Numbered from the stretch's first letter, positions 53,060-64,000 are shown. The stretch: DNA of 64,000 nt from Sabellastarte sp. h YS-2021 (GCA_964017235.1 OZ024933.1:92905432-92969431); one strand, 5' to 3'. Notes: generated by a model not told the origin, from the sequence alone. Program-made: numbers and translations.

Positions 53060-53345
53060 TACATTTTGGTGTAATTCTGTCCGTTTGTTTGTCTGTTTTT
53101 TGTCCATTTGTCTGTCCACCAAATTTCTGTTTCTGGACTCTAACTCGAAAACGGTTCGTCGAGTCGAATTCAAACTTGACAGGCAGATAGATCACCATCA
53201 TAGCTAGGTTCCTTTCAAAATTGGTGTAATTCTGTCCGTTTGTTTGTCTATTAAAGTTTCCGTTTCCGGACTCTAACTTGAAAACGCTTTGTCCAATCGC
53301 TAACCTTATTGCTGCCTGCGAAACCCACCTTTTGGGGCATCGTTT
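53060..53345 (-). mobile_element. Pearl/HINE-like element, fragment
   Basis: Array units plus a truncated flank (ctaaccttattgctgcctgc, gaaacccaccttttggggca). It lacks the hairpin end, perhaps because copy 1 inserted in it. Confidence 0.65.
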
Positions 53346-53406
53346 TGTTGCCTGTTTACTAGTACCGTCTTGCCTGGGGATTCTTGCTGCCAAAGCTGGC
53401 TATTTT

Positions 53407-54075
53407 TAGGCGGGTTGCATGTAACAAACCCACCTATTAGATTGATGTGTCCGACGTCTGTCTGTCCGTCCACATTTTTGTTTCCGGACTCTAACTCAAA
53501 TTCAACTAGGTTCCTTTCGAAATTCCATTCATTTGTCCATTTTTTGTCCATTTGATCATCTATCTGTCCGTCCACATTTTCGTTTCCGAACTCCAACTCA
53601 AAAATGGTTTGTCCAATTGAATTCAAACTTGATAGGGAGATAGATCACCATCACAGCTAGGTTCCTTTCCAAATTGGTGTAATTCCGTTTGTTTGTTTGT
53701 CTGGTTTTTGTCCATTTGTCTGTCCATCAAAATTTCCGTTTCCGGACTCCAACTCAAAAACAGTTTGTCCAATCGAATTCAAACTTGACAGGGAGATAGA
53801 TCACCATCACCGCAAGATTTCTTTTGAAATTGGTTTAATTGTGTCTGTTCGTTTGTCTGTTTTTTGTCTGTCGGTCAAAATTTGTTTCCGGACTCTAACT
53901 CGAAAACAATTTGTCCAATCGAATTTAAACTTGACAGGGAGATAGATCACCATCATAACTAGGTTCTTTTTGAAATTGGTGTAATTCCGTCCATTCGTTG
54001 TCTGTTTTTTGTCCATTTGTCTGTTTGTCAACATTTCTGTTTCTGGACTCTAACTTGAAAACACTGTGTCCAATC
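53407..54075 (-). mobile_element. Pearl/HINE-like element, flank missing
   Basis: Begins with the hairpin taggcgggttgcatgtaaca ... cccaccta, followed by array units to about 54075. The unique flank is absent. Confidence 0.7.
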
Positions 54076-54856
54076 AATGAAAAAGAAAAGTATACTTATA
54101 CTTGCTGAAGTCTCCCTACTTTAAGAGTGGCTATAGGTTCCTTATACTTGCTAGAGGGATGTCACATTATAGCATCTTTTTCATTCTTCCAAATTGGAAT
54201 AGACGCTTGTCTATTGGGTAAGGTATCAAGTAGTAAAAAATCAAAATACTGTTTAATTTATTCTAGGAAGAGATTGTAGCATGAAAGATGTCCTTGTTAA
54301 AGCTCTTCTTGAAGGAAACAAAAACCAGATATTTGATTTTCCTTGTGTCCATAGTCTTGGCCAGATAATACAAGACCCTAACTGAACAAAGAGATCTATC
54401 CTCCTTCATAGGCCTGTTATTTATCCACAAGTGAAATTCTGAAGGTTTAGAGATTACCAAATATAGTGCTCCTAGAAACTTCCTGAATTGAATCTTTTCA
54501 GTCCTAACATTCGTAAATCACAATTGTGATGTCCAGGATGCTCTTTAACCCTTTGGGGACAATCCGGGGGCAATCGCCTTTCTCCCAAAAATTTGAAATG
54601 GTTTGAAATTATTATCCGTTCAAGATAATTGTAACCAGTGTGTATTTCTATCGAAAACCCATTGTTAAACTCTTTTTTATTTTATTCCTAAGCTTATCTT
54701 AAAGGTCGTATTCCTATCCTAATGGTCCTATACTTATCAGGAAGATATTAAATTGTACTTCAATAAATTATTTACTTCCAAAATTTTAACGAAGAATAAA
54801 ATTGGGTCATAAAATCTTTGTGTGAACGAAGGTAGGGAATACAATTGGCTCTGGTT

Positions 54857-55126
54857 TGACTTTTGATATTGTCATAGCAATATTGACATTTAAAATTATG
54901 AGAAAGTTTATGCTTCATGTGGACATTGGTTGGGGGTTACATGTGTTGTTGTATGATGTTATAGTCTGACATCAATTAACCCTATAGCCTTCACCCTGTG
55001 AATATGATATCTACGTAAATATTTTTTGAGTGTGCGAAGTATAGATTCTCACATCTGATGTCTAGGTGCTTATTGATGTTTCCCAAGGCTGTGGGGTCTG
55101 GGCATCTCTGATGCTATTTTATCATT
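54857..55126. repeat. Left arm of a long imperfect inverted repeat
   Basis: Contains gactttgtgata-type tagcaatattgacatttaaa, ccctatagccttcaccctgt and cccaaggctgtggggtctgg. Each matches the reverse complement of 57718-57985 in the same order. Spacer about 2.6 kb. Confidence 0.8.
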
Positions 55127-55168
55127 ATATTATGCTGTTCTATGAAAATATGCTCAAAAATAAAAGAA

Positions 55169-56547
55169 GGTCAAAGATGCCCCAAAAGGCGGGTTGCGCA
55201 GGCAGCAATAAGGTTAGCGACTGCTGTAATTACATTTAGAAACAAGGAAAGAAATGTTAAGTCACCCAGTTAAGGTGAATGTGTTAGACATACTAAGAAA
55301 TGTAAAACTTGTAATCTAGGTTACATAACTGTATCTATGCTATAAATGGACAAACGAAAGCATGGAATTACACCAATTTCGAAAGCAACTTAGCTATGAT
55401 TGTGATGTATCTCCCTGTCTAGTTTGAATTCGATTGGACAAACCGTTTTCGAGTTAGAGTCCGGTAACAGAAATGTTGACAAACAAACGGACAAACGAAT
55501 GGATGGAATTACACCAATTTTGAAAGGAACCTAGCTATGATGGTGTTCTATCTCCCTGTCAAGTTGAATTCGATTGGACAAAACGTTTTCGAGTTAGAGT
55601 ATGGAAACGGAAATTTTGATGGACAAACAGAACGGACAAACAAAAACATGGAATTACACCAATTTCAAAAGGAACCTAGCTATGATGGTGAATCTATCTC
55701 CCTGTCAAGTTGGAATTCGATAGGACAAACTGTTTTCGAGTTAGAGTCAGGAAACGGAAATTTTGACGGACAGACACACAGACAAAAAACAGACAAATGA
55801 ACTAACAGAATTACACCTATTTTGAAAGCAACCTAGCTGTGATGATGATCTTTGTCCCTGTAAAGTTTGAATTTGATTGGACTAAGTGTTTTTGAGTTAG
55901 AGTCTGGAAATAAAAATGTGGACGGACAGACAAACGGACAAACAAAACGGACAAATGAACGGACAAAATTACACCAATTTCGAAACAAACAAAAAACAGA
56001 CAAATGAACAAACAGAATTACACCAATTTCGAAAGCAACCTAGCTGTGATGATGATCTATGTCCCTGTAAAGTTTGAATTTGATTGGACTAAGTGGTTTT
56101 GAGTTAGAGTCCGGAAACAAAAATGTGGACGGACAGACAAACGGACAAACAAAACGGACAAATGAACGGACAAAATTACACCAATTTCGAAACAAACAAA
56201 AAACGGACAAACGAATGGACAAAATTACACCAATTTTGAATGGAACCTCCCTATGATGATGATCTATCTCCCTGTCAAGTTTGAATTTGATTGGACAAAC
56301 CGTTGTTGAATTAGAGTCCGGAAACAGAAATTTTGACGGACAGACAGACGGACAAAAAACGGACAAACGAACAAATGGAAATACACCAATTTTGAAAGGA
56401 ATCTAGCTATGATGGTGATCTATCACCCTGTCAAGTTTGAATTCGATTGGACAAACTGTTTTCGAGTTAGAGTCCAGAAACAAAAATGTGGACGGACGTC
56501 GAACACATCAATCAAAAAGGCCGGATGGTTACACGCAACCCGCCTAA
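55169..56547 (+). mobile_element. Pearl/HINE-like element, copy on the plus strand
   Basis: Starts ggtcaaagatgccccaaaag, flank ggcagcaataaggttagcga. About eight array units follow (aattacaccaatttcgaaag, gaacctagctatgatggtga, gattggacaaaccgttttcg). It ends with a hairpin variant ggccggatggttacacgcaa then cccgcctaa. Confidence 0.78.
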
Positions 56548-57034
56548 CCAGTGTGACTGGAGTGAAAACTTTTTTTCTGGTCTTTGGTTGGGTTGGCTTG
56601 TATTCCACAATTTTTTTTTTTAATCCAGTATTCACACTTGATGTCTAAAAATTCTGGTGTGATGTTACTCTAATGAGGTGTGTGGTATACCCTATATGAT
56701 AATGTCCCTAGATAATTTTAGATGAAAGAGTGCCTTCAATGTTTTATCTTGCTTTATTTTTCTGACACGTGATACTGTAATCATTATAAATTAGTATCTA
56801 TCTATAAATAAACTGTATGCATACTTGAAGATCAAACTGTTAGTTCACCCCTAGTGTATAAAAGTGATGGGTAAAATCAACATGAATACGCCATGTAACA
56901 CCTTATTAAACTGATAACTAACTATCTGGCCTGGCACAAGGCTGATAGCATGTTTATCAAATTTATCAGTTAACTTGTCAAGTTGATGCTGGCATCCCAA
57001 TTATTATTTTACAACACCGCAGACCACATTTTTA
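56548..57034. other. Unassigned interior
   Basis: No gene or array recognised. Confidence 0.45.
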
Positions 57035-57415
57035 GTACCTTCACCAAGGAGCTCTGCCAAGGAGGTTATGTTTTTGCCTGAGTTTGTCCATCTGTCTGTC
57101 CATTTGTTTGTCAACAAGATAACTCAAAAACCTATGAATGGATTTTGATGAAATTTCAGGATATGTCTGAAAAGGTAAAAGGCAGAAATGATTAAAGTTT
57201 GGAAGTGATCCGGATCATTATCTGGATCTTCTGGATCCATGAAATGTAATTTTTAAAGATAACTCAAAAAGTTACTGATGGATTTTGATGAAATTTTCAG
57301 GAAATGTCCTAAATAGGACAAGGAACAAGTGATTATATTTTGGGAGTGATCTCGATCACTGTCTGGATCATCTGGATCCACGCTTGGTGGAGGTCTGCGC
57401 TCTCTGAGTGCTCTT
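57035..57415. repeat. Two-unit repeat (about 125 bp) with flanks
   Basis: gataactcaaaaacctatga then atggattttgatgaaatttc is repeated as gataactcaaaaagttactg then atggattttgatgaaatttt. Each is followed by gtgatccggatcattatctg or a variant, and tggatcc. Confidence 0.8.
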
Positions 57416-57717
57416 GTTATATCCTATTTTACTTAATGAAGTTAATGTATATCCTTGTTCAGTTTAATTTAGCTTCTATTGTTGCAATATTGCTTCTTAC
57501 AGAATCAAAACTTTACAAAATAATTCTCACTTATTTGTTAATTCAGAATTTTACTCAACATGAGTAACATTAAGAAAATACGGGAAAATTTATCATGAAT
57601 GCGTACTAAACATCACTTCTGTGTTGGAGCTGATTACAAAAAACTTTATGTCCACTGGGTGCCTTCTTTCATTGTTTTGTTTATGTATGTATGTATGTGG
57701 TATTTTGAACAATCTCT

Positions 57718-57985
57718 TAAAAATAGCATCAGAGATGCCCAGAGCCCACAGCCTTGGGAAACATAAATAAGCACCTTGACATCAAATGTGAGATTATACA
57801 ATTCACTATCTCAAGAAATTTAGATATGATAATTTTAATATCACAGGGTGAAGGCTATAGGGCACATTGATGTCACAGAATCATATAACACAATATACCT
57901 GTCCCAAAACCAATATCCATATGAAGTAATTTGTTATCAAGATTTTAAAGGGCAATATTGCTATTACATTGTCAAAAGTCACGCC
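57718..57985. repeat. Right arm of the long imperfect inverted repeat
   Basis: Reverse complement of 54857-55126 (cccacagccttgggaaacat, cacagggtgaaggctatagg, attttaaagggcaatattgc). Confidence 0.8.
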
Positions 57986-57999
57986 CATGTGACACCGTA

Positions 58000-58930
58000 C
58001 ATTACAAAGCTGTCACTACAGAAAGAACAAAGGTCAAATAAATGTCACACAATGACCTTGTGCACCTACACACCCGAATTAATGCCCTTACTAAATATCA
58101 ACATCCCCCACCTTGCAGATTCTGAAATATGGTATAGACAAGACTTTTAAAGGTCAAGGTCCCTAACCAGTGTCCCTGCCAAATACAAATATCCTACACC
58201 TTACGGTTTCTGGGATATTGCTGGTACAAAATTTTAAAAGTGAACATCAGTAGACAAGGTCAAAGGTCAAACCAAGGTCATATGATGTTGCACACCTATA
58301 CCCTCTAACCAGTGTCCCTAAGGAACATCAACATCCTGCACTTTACAGGATCTGAGATATGGCCCGGACAAGCTTTTTAAGGTCAAGGTTACTACTTGGT
58401 CAAAGGTCTAACCAAAGTCTTATTAGGATGCTGCTGATGTTACACACATACAACCCCTAACCAATGTCCATACCAAATATAAAAAGGCCTGGACAAGATT
58501 TTAAAGGTCAAGGTCACTACAGCAAGGTCAAAGGTCAAATCAAGGTCACACTATGATGTACATCTACGCCCCCTAACCAGTGTCCCTACCAAATATGAAC
58601 ATCCTACACCTTGCAGTTTCTGAGATATGGCCCAGACAAGATTTTAAAGGTCAAGATCACTACAGCAAGGTCAAAGGTCAAATCAAAGTCACTCTGTGAC
58701 ATTGTACACCTACAGCCCCTAAACAATGTCCATACCAGGTATGAACTTTCTACACCTTACAGTTTCAGAGATATGGCAGGTACAAGATTTTAAAGGTTGA
58801 GGTCGCCACAGCAAGGTCAAAGGTCAAATCAAGGTCACACTATGACATTGCACACCCACACCTATCCAATGTCCATACCAAATATGAACAACCTATACCT
58901 TATACTTTTTAAGATATGGCCTGGACAAGA
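58000..58930. repeat. About 140-bp tandem array with DR1 motifs
   Basis: Units contain ccctaaccagtgtccctacc, aaatatgaacatcctacacc, cagtttctgagatatggccc, agattttaaaggtcaaggtc and agcaaggtcaaaggtcaaat. The 13-mer aggtcaaaggtca occurs perfectly at 58257, 58525, 58668 and 58814, one per unit. Confidence 0.9.
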
Positions 58931-61200
58931 TTTTTCCTGCCGCCCGACTGCCCGCCCAACTGGACACCATGGGTGAAAACAATACCCAAAGTCTTTTAAG
59001 GCTGTGGGGTAAAAATGAATAGAATCAGAAACAGGTTTTCTACTACAATATTTATTGTACCATTATGTTGAAATCCTGTTTATAGCAGAATTCTTGAAGT
59101 TCAAATCTTAAATTCAATGTATTTTAGAACCAAAATTATGATCATTAGAGCATGGACTGACTAATTTTGTTGCATTGTTTACCTTAATGTTAGTTTTTTT
59201 TGGCACAGAAAAACCCACCAGTAAACTAATATTCCTGCAAAGTTAGCTTCTCTGATATTATTCTGTTCTGTTGTGAATTTAAGAGGTCTGACATGTCCTA
59301 TTAAATTAACCAACATTCTCTTAGAGAAAGGCTATCTTTAATGTGTTACAAGATTCTTCACTTGATGTAAATTCTGACAGATTGTGAAGAAACTGAGCAC
59401 AGTAACTTTTTGTTAGTTTATTAAGTTTGTCATGTTTTGCCTAATCTTTCAAAAAATTGAGCATGTTAGTGTCAACAGTGTATCAATTAAGGGTCAATAA
59501 TGGATAATATTTTCTGGAGGGATATCAAGAAGCAACACTAACAAGAATAGTACAATGGAAATACTGCTGTTGGATTAATTCATGGTAAGAGATGCAAATC
59601 TCTTTTTTGGCTGATAAGCCCATGGTGTTGGTATACATGTTTTACTTTTACAAATGAATGTATTATAAATGAAACGAATTTGCAAATAGAATATCATGAT
59701 AAAATTATTTGATGCACAGCTAGCCTATAATATTTTTTTACTACTCAGATTAACTTAATCATTCTGCCTCAATAGAAATTTCCTTTTATTCTCATCCATT
59801 TGTAAGTTTGCCAATTAGCATACTTATGAAAGGGTGACATAAGAAAATATTTCTATTTTCCGGTCATACACGAAATTGTAAACTTCAATTTAATCAAAAG
59901 TTATAAATTGGAGTTAAAACTTTTCAAAATATGTAAATACAGAAAGGAATTATATCAATCTTTTAGTATCATAAAAATATTTTGGCTTGTATTTCATTCA
60001 ACTAGCACTTTTAGTCATTAAGCTCTCTATGGGTTATTTACACTGTAACATTTCATGCAACTTTGAAAGTGTTCAGATAGTGCTCAATTACATTAATCAT
60101 TTCTGGACATGAGAGAGTCCTAAAGCTTCTAATTAAACCCTCCTTTATTTCTCACACTACATCAAGCTGCATGTAGCTTCTCCCTACACTTATCAGATGC
60201 CATAAACTCCGGGTCACATCTGGATTCCAATGTGTAACCAGTGCTCAACATTTATACTTTCCAGATGTTCTTGTGGTTAGTGGATGTCAAACATTTAATC
60301 TCCATAATTTCTGTGTACACTGCAAATGTTGCCAGCTCAGCTAATGAAAATATATTGTTTGTGAAAATATAATTTACTAGCTTTTTTTCTTACAAGTGAA
60401 TCTTCATGTTAGTAAGTCATAGTTAGTTAAGAGGAGAAGTATACCTTTTTTGTTATTGGTCAACTAGAAATAGGCAAATAGCAATATAAAGTCAAGATTA
60501 AAATCTAGCACAGATTCACATTTAGACAATTTTAGAACCATTAACCATGTATTTGAAAGTATATACTGGATTAGATACTGTTTGGTGGACTATTGAATCA
60601 ATCAAGTAAGTGTGATTCAGTTTCTATAATGAATATTAATTTTAAGAATATGTAGTGTAGCACAGTTGCCATTTGTTGTTTCCATGACTTGTTGCTTTTA
60701 AATCGGCAATAATTCCACAGGATATATATGAAAATTTAGAATAAAGACACGGAAGTAAAGAAATGGAAAGTAAAGTAGTAAAATTGAAAGGATAAAAAGA
60801 TGGAGAATAATTTTGCGGTAAATATTTTATAATGAAAACCACTTGATAAATTGAATTGGATGTGGCTATGTCACAGACCAGACTTGAAACCGTGCACTTG
60901 AAAGTTGAAACATCTTTTCAATCTGATGGAAATAATATAAATGTGCAGAAAATAATATTGGTAGGCCATATGTTTTATCATTTACTAGCCACAATAAGGT
61001 TCCAGTTTCTAATAAGGGATGAGACATAGCCAAGACTAGATTTAAAGTAAGTTTATAAGTTTACTACAGCAAGGTCAGACTGATTAAAGTACTAACCAAG
61101 TCTTAATGTCCAACACCACATAGGCTCTGTAATATAGCCTAGAGAAAATTTGAAGGGTCAAGTCTACTATAGCAAGGTAACATCTAAATTCAATGTAAAA
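58931..61200. other. Longest array-free interior of the giant element; no gene recognised
   Basis: Over 2 kb of AT-rich sequence with only short frames (66 codons at 60642-60842, minus). If the element once had a transposase gene, this and 50456-51960 are the places to look, but no motif was seen. Near 61060-61200 a degraded unit of the 58000 array recurs (tactacagcaaggtcagact). Confidence 0.5.
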
Positions 61201-62327
61201 ACAAGAGGGTCAAAGATGCCAAAAGGTGAGTTGTGCAGGCAGCAATAAGGTTAGCAACTGCTGTAATTACATTTAGAAACAAGGAGAGAAATGTTAGGTT
61301 ACCCAGTTAAGGTGAATGTGCTAGACGTGCTAAGAAGTGTAAAACTTGTAATCTAGGTTAGATAATTGTGTCTATGCTATAAACGGACAAACGAAAGAAC
61401 GGAGTTACACCAATTTGGAAAACAACTAAGCTATGATGGTGATGTATCGCCCTGTCAAGTTTGAATCCGATTGGACAAAGTGTTTTTGAGTTAGAGTCTG
61501 AAAACGTGAAATGTTGACGAACAAACAGACAAACGAAATAACAGAATTACACCAATTTCGAAAGGAACCTAGCTATGATGGTGATCTATGTCCCTGTCAA
61601 GTTTAAATTCGATTGGACAAACCGTTTTCGAGTTAGAGTGCATAAAAAAAATATGGACCAACAGACGGACAAACAGACAAAACACGGACAAACGAAGAGG
61701 GCGGAATTACACCATTTTCGAAAGGAACCTAGCTATGATGGTGATCTATGTTTCTGTCAAGTTTGAATTCGATTGGACAAATCGTTTTCGAGTTAGAGTC
61801 GGGAAACGGAAATTTTGATGGACAGACACACAGACAAATGAACAAACAGAATTACACCAATTTCGAAAGCAACCTAGCTGTGATGATCTATGTCCCTGTA
61901 AAGTTTGAATTTGATTGGACTAAATGTTTTTGAGTTAGAGTCCAGAAACGAAAATATGGATGGACAGACAGATGGACAAATGGACAAAATATGGACAAAC
62001 GAACAGATGGAATTACACCAATTTCGAAAGGAACCTAGCTATGATGATGATCTATGTCCCTGTCAAGTATGAATTCGATTGGACAAATGTTTTCGAGTTA
62101 GAGTCCGGAAACGAAAATGTGGATGGACAGACAGATGGACAAACAGACAAACAGATGGAATTACACCAATTTCGAAAGGAACCTAGCTATGATGGTGATC
62201 TATCTCCCTGACAAGTTTGAATTCGATTGGACAAACCGTTTTCGAGTTAGAGTTCGGAAACAAAAAATGTCAACGGATGTCAGGCACATTAATCTAATAG
62301 GCGGGTTGGTTACATGCAACCCACCTA
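61201..62327 (+). mobile_element. Pearl/HINE-like element, most complete copy
   Basis: Flank acaagagggtcaaagatgcc, ggcagcaataaggttagcaa. Five to six array units follow, then a terminal hairpin taggcgggttg-gttacatg-caacccaccta at 62298-62327 (one mismatch in the stem). Boundaries agree with copy 1 at both ends. Confidence 0.8.
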
Positions 62328-62334
62328 AAAATGA

Positions 62335-62830
62335 AATTGCATATTTTTCGAGTAATGTTGCAAAAAAGGCATTTTTGGACTTTAAGGTAGCCTTCAAATT
62401 GACATGGGTGGCGGCCAAAACTTGAACGAACTGTTCCTCACCAAATGAAGGCATTCTGTGAAAATTTGAAATAAAATCCATGCACAACGTTGCAAAAAAG
62501 GCAATTTTCACTTTAAGGTGACCTGAAAATCGACATGGGTGGCAACACAAATTCCAACATTTAATGAGTTCTTCCTTACTCATATGTGGACATTTCTGTT
62601 AACATTTGAATGAAATCCATGCACTAATCCATTTTTGAGTAACTTTTGCCATTTTTTTGCCATTTTGTTCACTTTAAGGTGGCCTTAAAATCGGCATCGG
62701 TTACAGAGCCAGCTCCAACATTCAATGACTTGTTCCTTACCAATATGCTGACATTCTGTGAAAATTTGAATGAAATCCATATATTAGTTTTCGAGTAACC
62801 TTGCTAACAGACAGACAGACAAACCCTGCT
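62335..62830. repeat. About 125-bp repeat array (3-4 units)
   Basis: Units contain gcaaaaaaggcatttttgga or a variant, ctttaaggtggcctt, aaaatcgacatgggtggc, ttgaacgaactgttcctcac and attctgtgaaaatttgaa. Confidence 0.85.
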
Positions 62831-62964
62831 GATCACATAACCTCTGGCAGGTGACAAGACAAAAATATTAAAGGCAAAGGATAAAATAAAGGTGGAACAC
62901 CAACTTGATGATACTGTTCAATAAATTGTGCCATCCAATTTCTACTCTCATTTTTTTGTTCAGT

Positions 62965-63510
62965 GGTTTCTCCAGTTCTGGGAACACTAATCAAGCTTAT
63001 ACCAGTGTTGAATAAATTTTTTCACTGGTTTCTCCAGTTTGCAACATGGTGTGTGATGTAGGAACTCTGGGGTATCCATGAATAAATTTATTCAAGACCA
63101 GTCAGAGTTCTGAGAACAGCAAACTTATACCAGTGTTGAATAAATTTTTTCACTGTTTTTTTCAGTTTGCAACCAGGTGTGCACAGTAAGAAATCTGTGA
63201 TATTTTGACTGAATAAATTTATTCACACTTTCGCTTTTAACTAGTAACCTCAGAGGTAAGATCAGACAAACCAACTCATCTAATTGCTGAATTAATTTAT
63301 TCAGCAGAGATGTATAGAGTCTCACTGTAGTGCTGAATAAACTTTTTCACGCAATGTGCTAAAGGAATTTGTTTCAGGAGATCGAGGGTTAAAAATCTGT
63401 AACTGGGTGTTGTAACTGGGATTTTTGGGTTTGCAATGAATAAATTTATTCAGTCAAACAATAAGTAATGAAAATTCATTCTCGCTGCTGCACTGAATAA
63501 ATTTTTTCAA
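62965..63510. repeat. Right subterminal array, inverted relative to the left one
   Basis: Contains gaataaattttttcactggt then ttctccagtttgcaacatgg, tgtgtgatgtaggaactctg and repeated gaataaatttattca. These are the reverse complement of the left array's ccagtgaaaaaatttattc and ctggagagaccactgaaaaa phrases. About seven motif copies. Confidence 0.85.
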
Positions 63511-63700
63511 AAGAGGGTGAAATATGCAGCTTAGTATTGTAATTGGGAATCCTAGATCTATGATGACAAAGGTTGACTAAATGTCTCAAACATTTGTGAA
63601 AACATAAAAATTATATCCCTGGGAGAATTTTTCTCACTTCAAATGTTACATTACCCGACTGATTCTTGCAAGAAAATGCAAAATAGATTCTTCTATATGT

Positions 63701-63763
63701 CAGTGCCAAATTTTTTCAAAATTTGAGACTATCGGAATAGTCTCAAATTAGATTGGAGTCACT
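63701..63763 (-). repeat. Right terminal inverted repeat with internal hairpin
   Basis: Reverse complement of the left repeat, 60 of 63 positions identical, with the same hairpin. Followed by TAATAA at 63764-63769. Confidence 0.92.
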
Positions 63764-63879
63764 TAATAAACCTTATCATCAGACAAACATTTACAATAAT
63801 GGCTGTCCAGGTAATAAAGACTCGGAAACAAATAAACATTGAATATATATGCATGTATCATATTTAACGCATTTTATCA

Positions 63880-64000
63880 GAAAAGGAAGGATCACATTGG
63901 GACAGGTCCTCAGCATTGTCACATGTGGGTCGAGCCCACACATAGGCGACAGCCTGTGATTGGATGCCAAACCTGCTAACCCAGTCAGCCACTGAACACC
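63880..64000 (-). repeat. tRNA-derived SINE, family C (runs to right edge)
   Basis: The reverse strand reads ggtgttcagtggctgactgg then gttagcaggtttggcatcca and gctgaggacctgtcccaatg. Outside the giant element. Confidence 0.72.

Larger units (their letters stand above)
45592..63763. mobile_element. 18.2-kb TIR-bounded, apparently non-coding giant element
   Basis: Both ends begin agtgactccaatctaatttg reading inward, and the first 49 bp are identical in inverted orientation. The match extends to 63 bp with 3 mismatches. The immediate flanks are TAATAA at 45586-45591 and 63764-63769. A 6-bp duplication with AG... termini is reported for Polinton/Maverick elements, and 6-7 bp for Dada. However, no polymerase, integrase, ATPase, capsid or transposase frame was found, and the TIRs are short for Polinton. 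The interior is mainly tandem arrays. It is best called a non-autonomous giant DNA transposon of unknown superfamily; a chance pairing of two smaller copies of one repeat is the main alternative. Confidence 0.75.

Noticed and set aside
51950-56648. Many ORFs rich in FEFDWTNRFRVRV and DGQTDGQ
   Set aside because: All are frames through the pearl/HINE-like tandem units, present in several frames at once and broken between units.
61201-62327. Classical Helitron with TC...CTRR ends
   Set aside because: A terminal hairpin exists, but it sits at the very end and no consistent CTRR plus A/T insertion site could be shown by eye.
45592-63763. Polinton/Maverick virus-like transposon
   Set aside because: Size and 6-bp duplication fit, but no PolB, integrase, ATPase, protease or capsid frame is seen and the TIRs are only 63 bp. 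Kept as a possible origin only.

Overview
The window looks like an AT-rich, intron-rich, repeat-rich animal genome, most likely a lophotrochozoan and probably a mollusc. This is judged from the tRNA-derived SINE families, the Ngaro/DIRS-like tyrosine-recombinase retroelements, the pearl/HINE-like tandem-repeat elements and an L2/CR1-type LINE. There is no bacterial gene organisation; host genes are spread over small exons.

Host genes: two paralogous genes lie head-to-tail on the minus strand. Copy 1 codes from 38210 to 30257 and copy 2 from 14006 to 6989. Each has six recognisable coding exons. Exons 1-5 have identical lengths in both copies (67, 147, 87, 42 and 129 nt), and exon 6 is 146 or 143 nt. 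Every junction between them is phase 1 with GT/AG signals. The spliced products (about 206 and 205 residues up to the end of exon 6) are small secreted cysteine-rich proteins: a signal peptide followed by four thrombospondin type-1-like, Trp-rich modules. A short non-coding first exon with a TATA-like box upstream is also shared (39077 and 16133 donors). No further downstream exon was recognised.

Retroelements: a nearly complete Ngaro/DIRS-like element occupies about 40.3-45.1 kb on the minus strand: gag, then RT-RNase H, then a tyrosine recombinase broken by one in-frame TAA. A second gag runs off the left edge (1-551), and decayed recombinase copies lie at 1880-2430 (+) and 18470-19290 (-). 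A truncated L2/CR1-like LINE tail lies at 14440-15145. At least three tRNA-derived SINE families are scattered through the first 45.6 kb and are often nested. Three MITEs have recognisable boundaries: two with CTG target duplications and one with a 7-bp duplication. A fourth lies at 5957-6302.

Right third: 45592-63763 is an 18,172-bp block bounded by 63-bp terminal inverted repeats (first 49 bp identical) and a perfect 6-bp target duplication TAATAA. Each terminus contains a 13-bp-stem hairpin. Inside, arrays carrying the palindrome-like TGAATAAATTTATTCA lie near both ends in opposite orientation. The rest is mostly tandem-repeat arrays: 165-bp and 147-bp satellites, five copies or fragments of a pearl/HINE-like element, an inverted repeat, and an array with perfect DR1 nuclear-receptor-type motifs. 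No transposase or other gene was recognised in it. This giant, apparently non-coding, TIR-bounded element is the most unusual object in the window. All boundaries were derived by eye.
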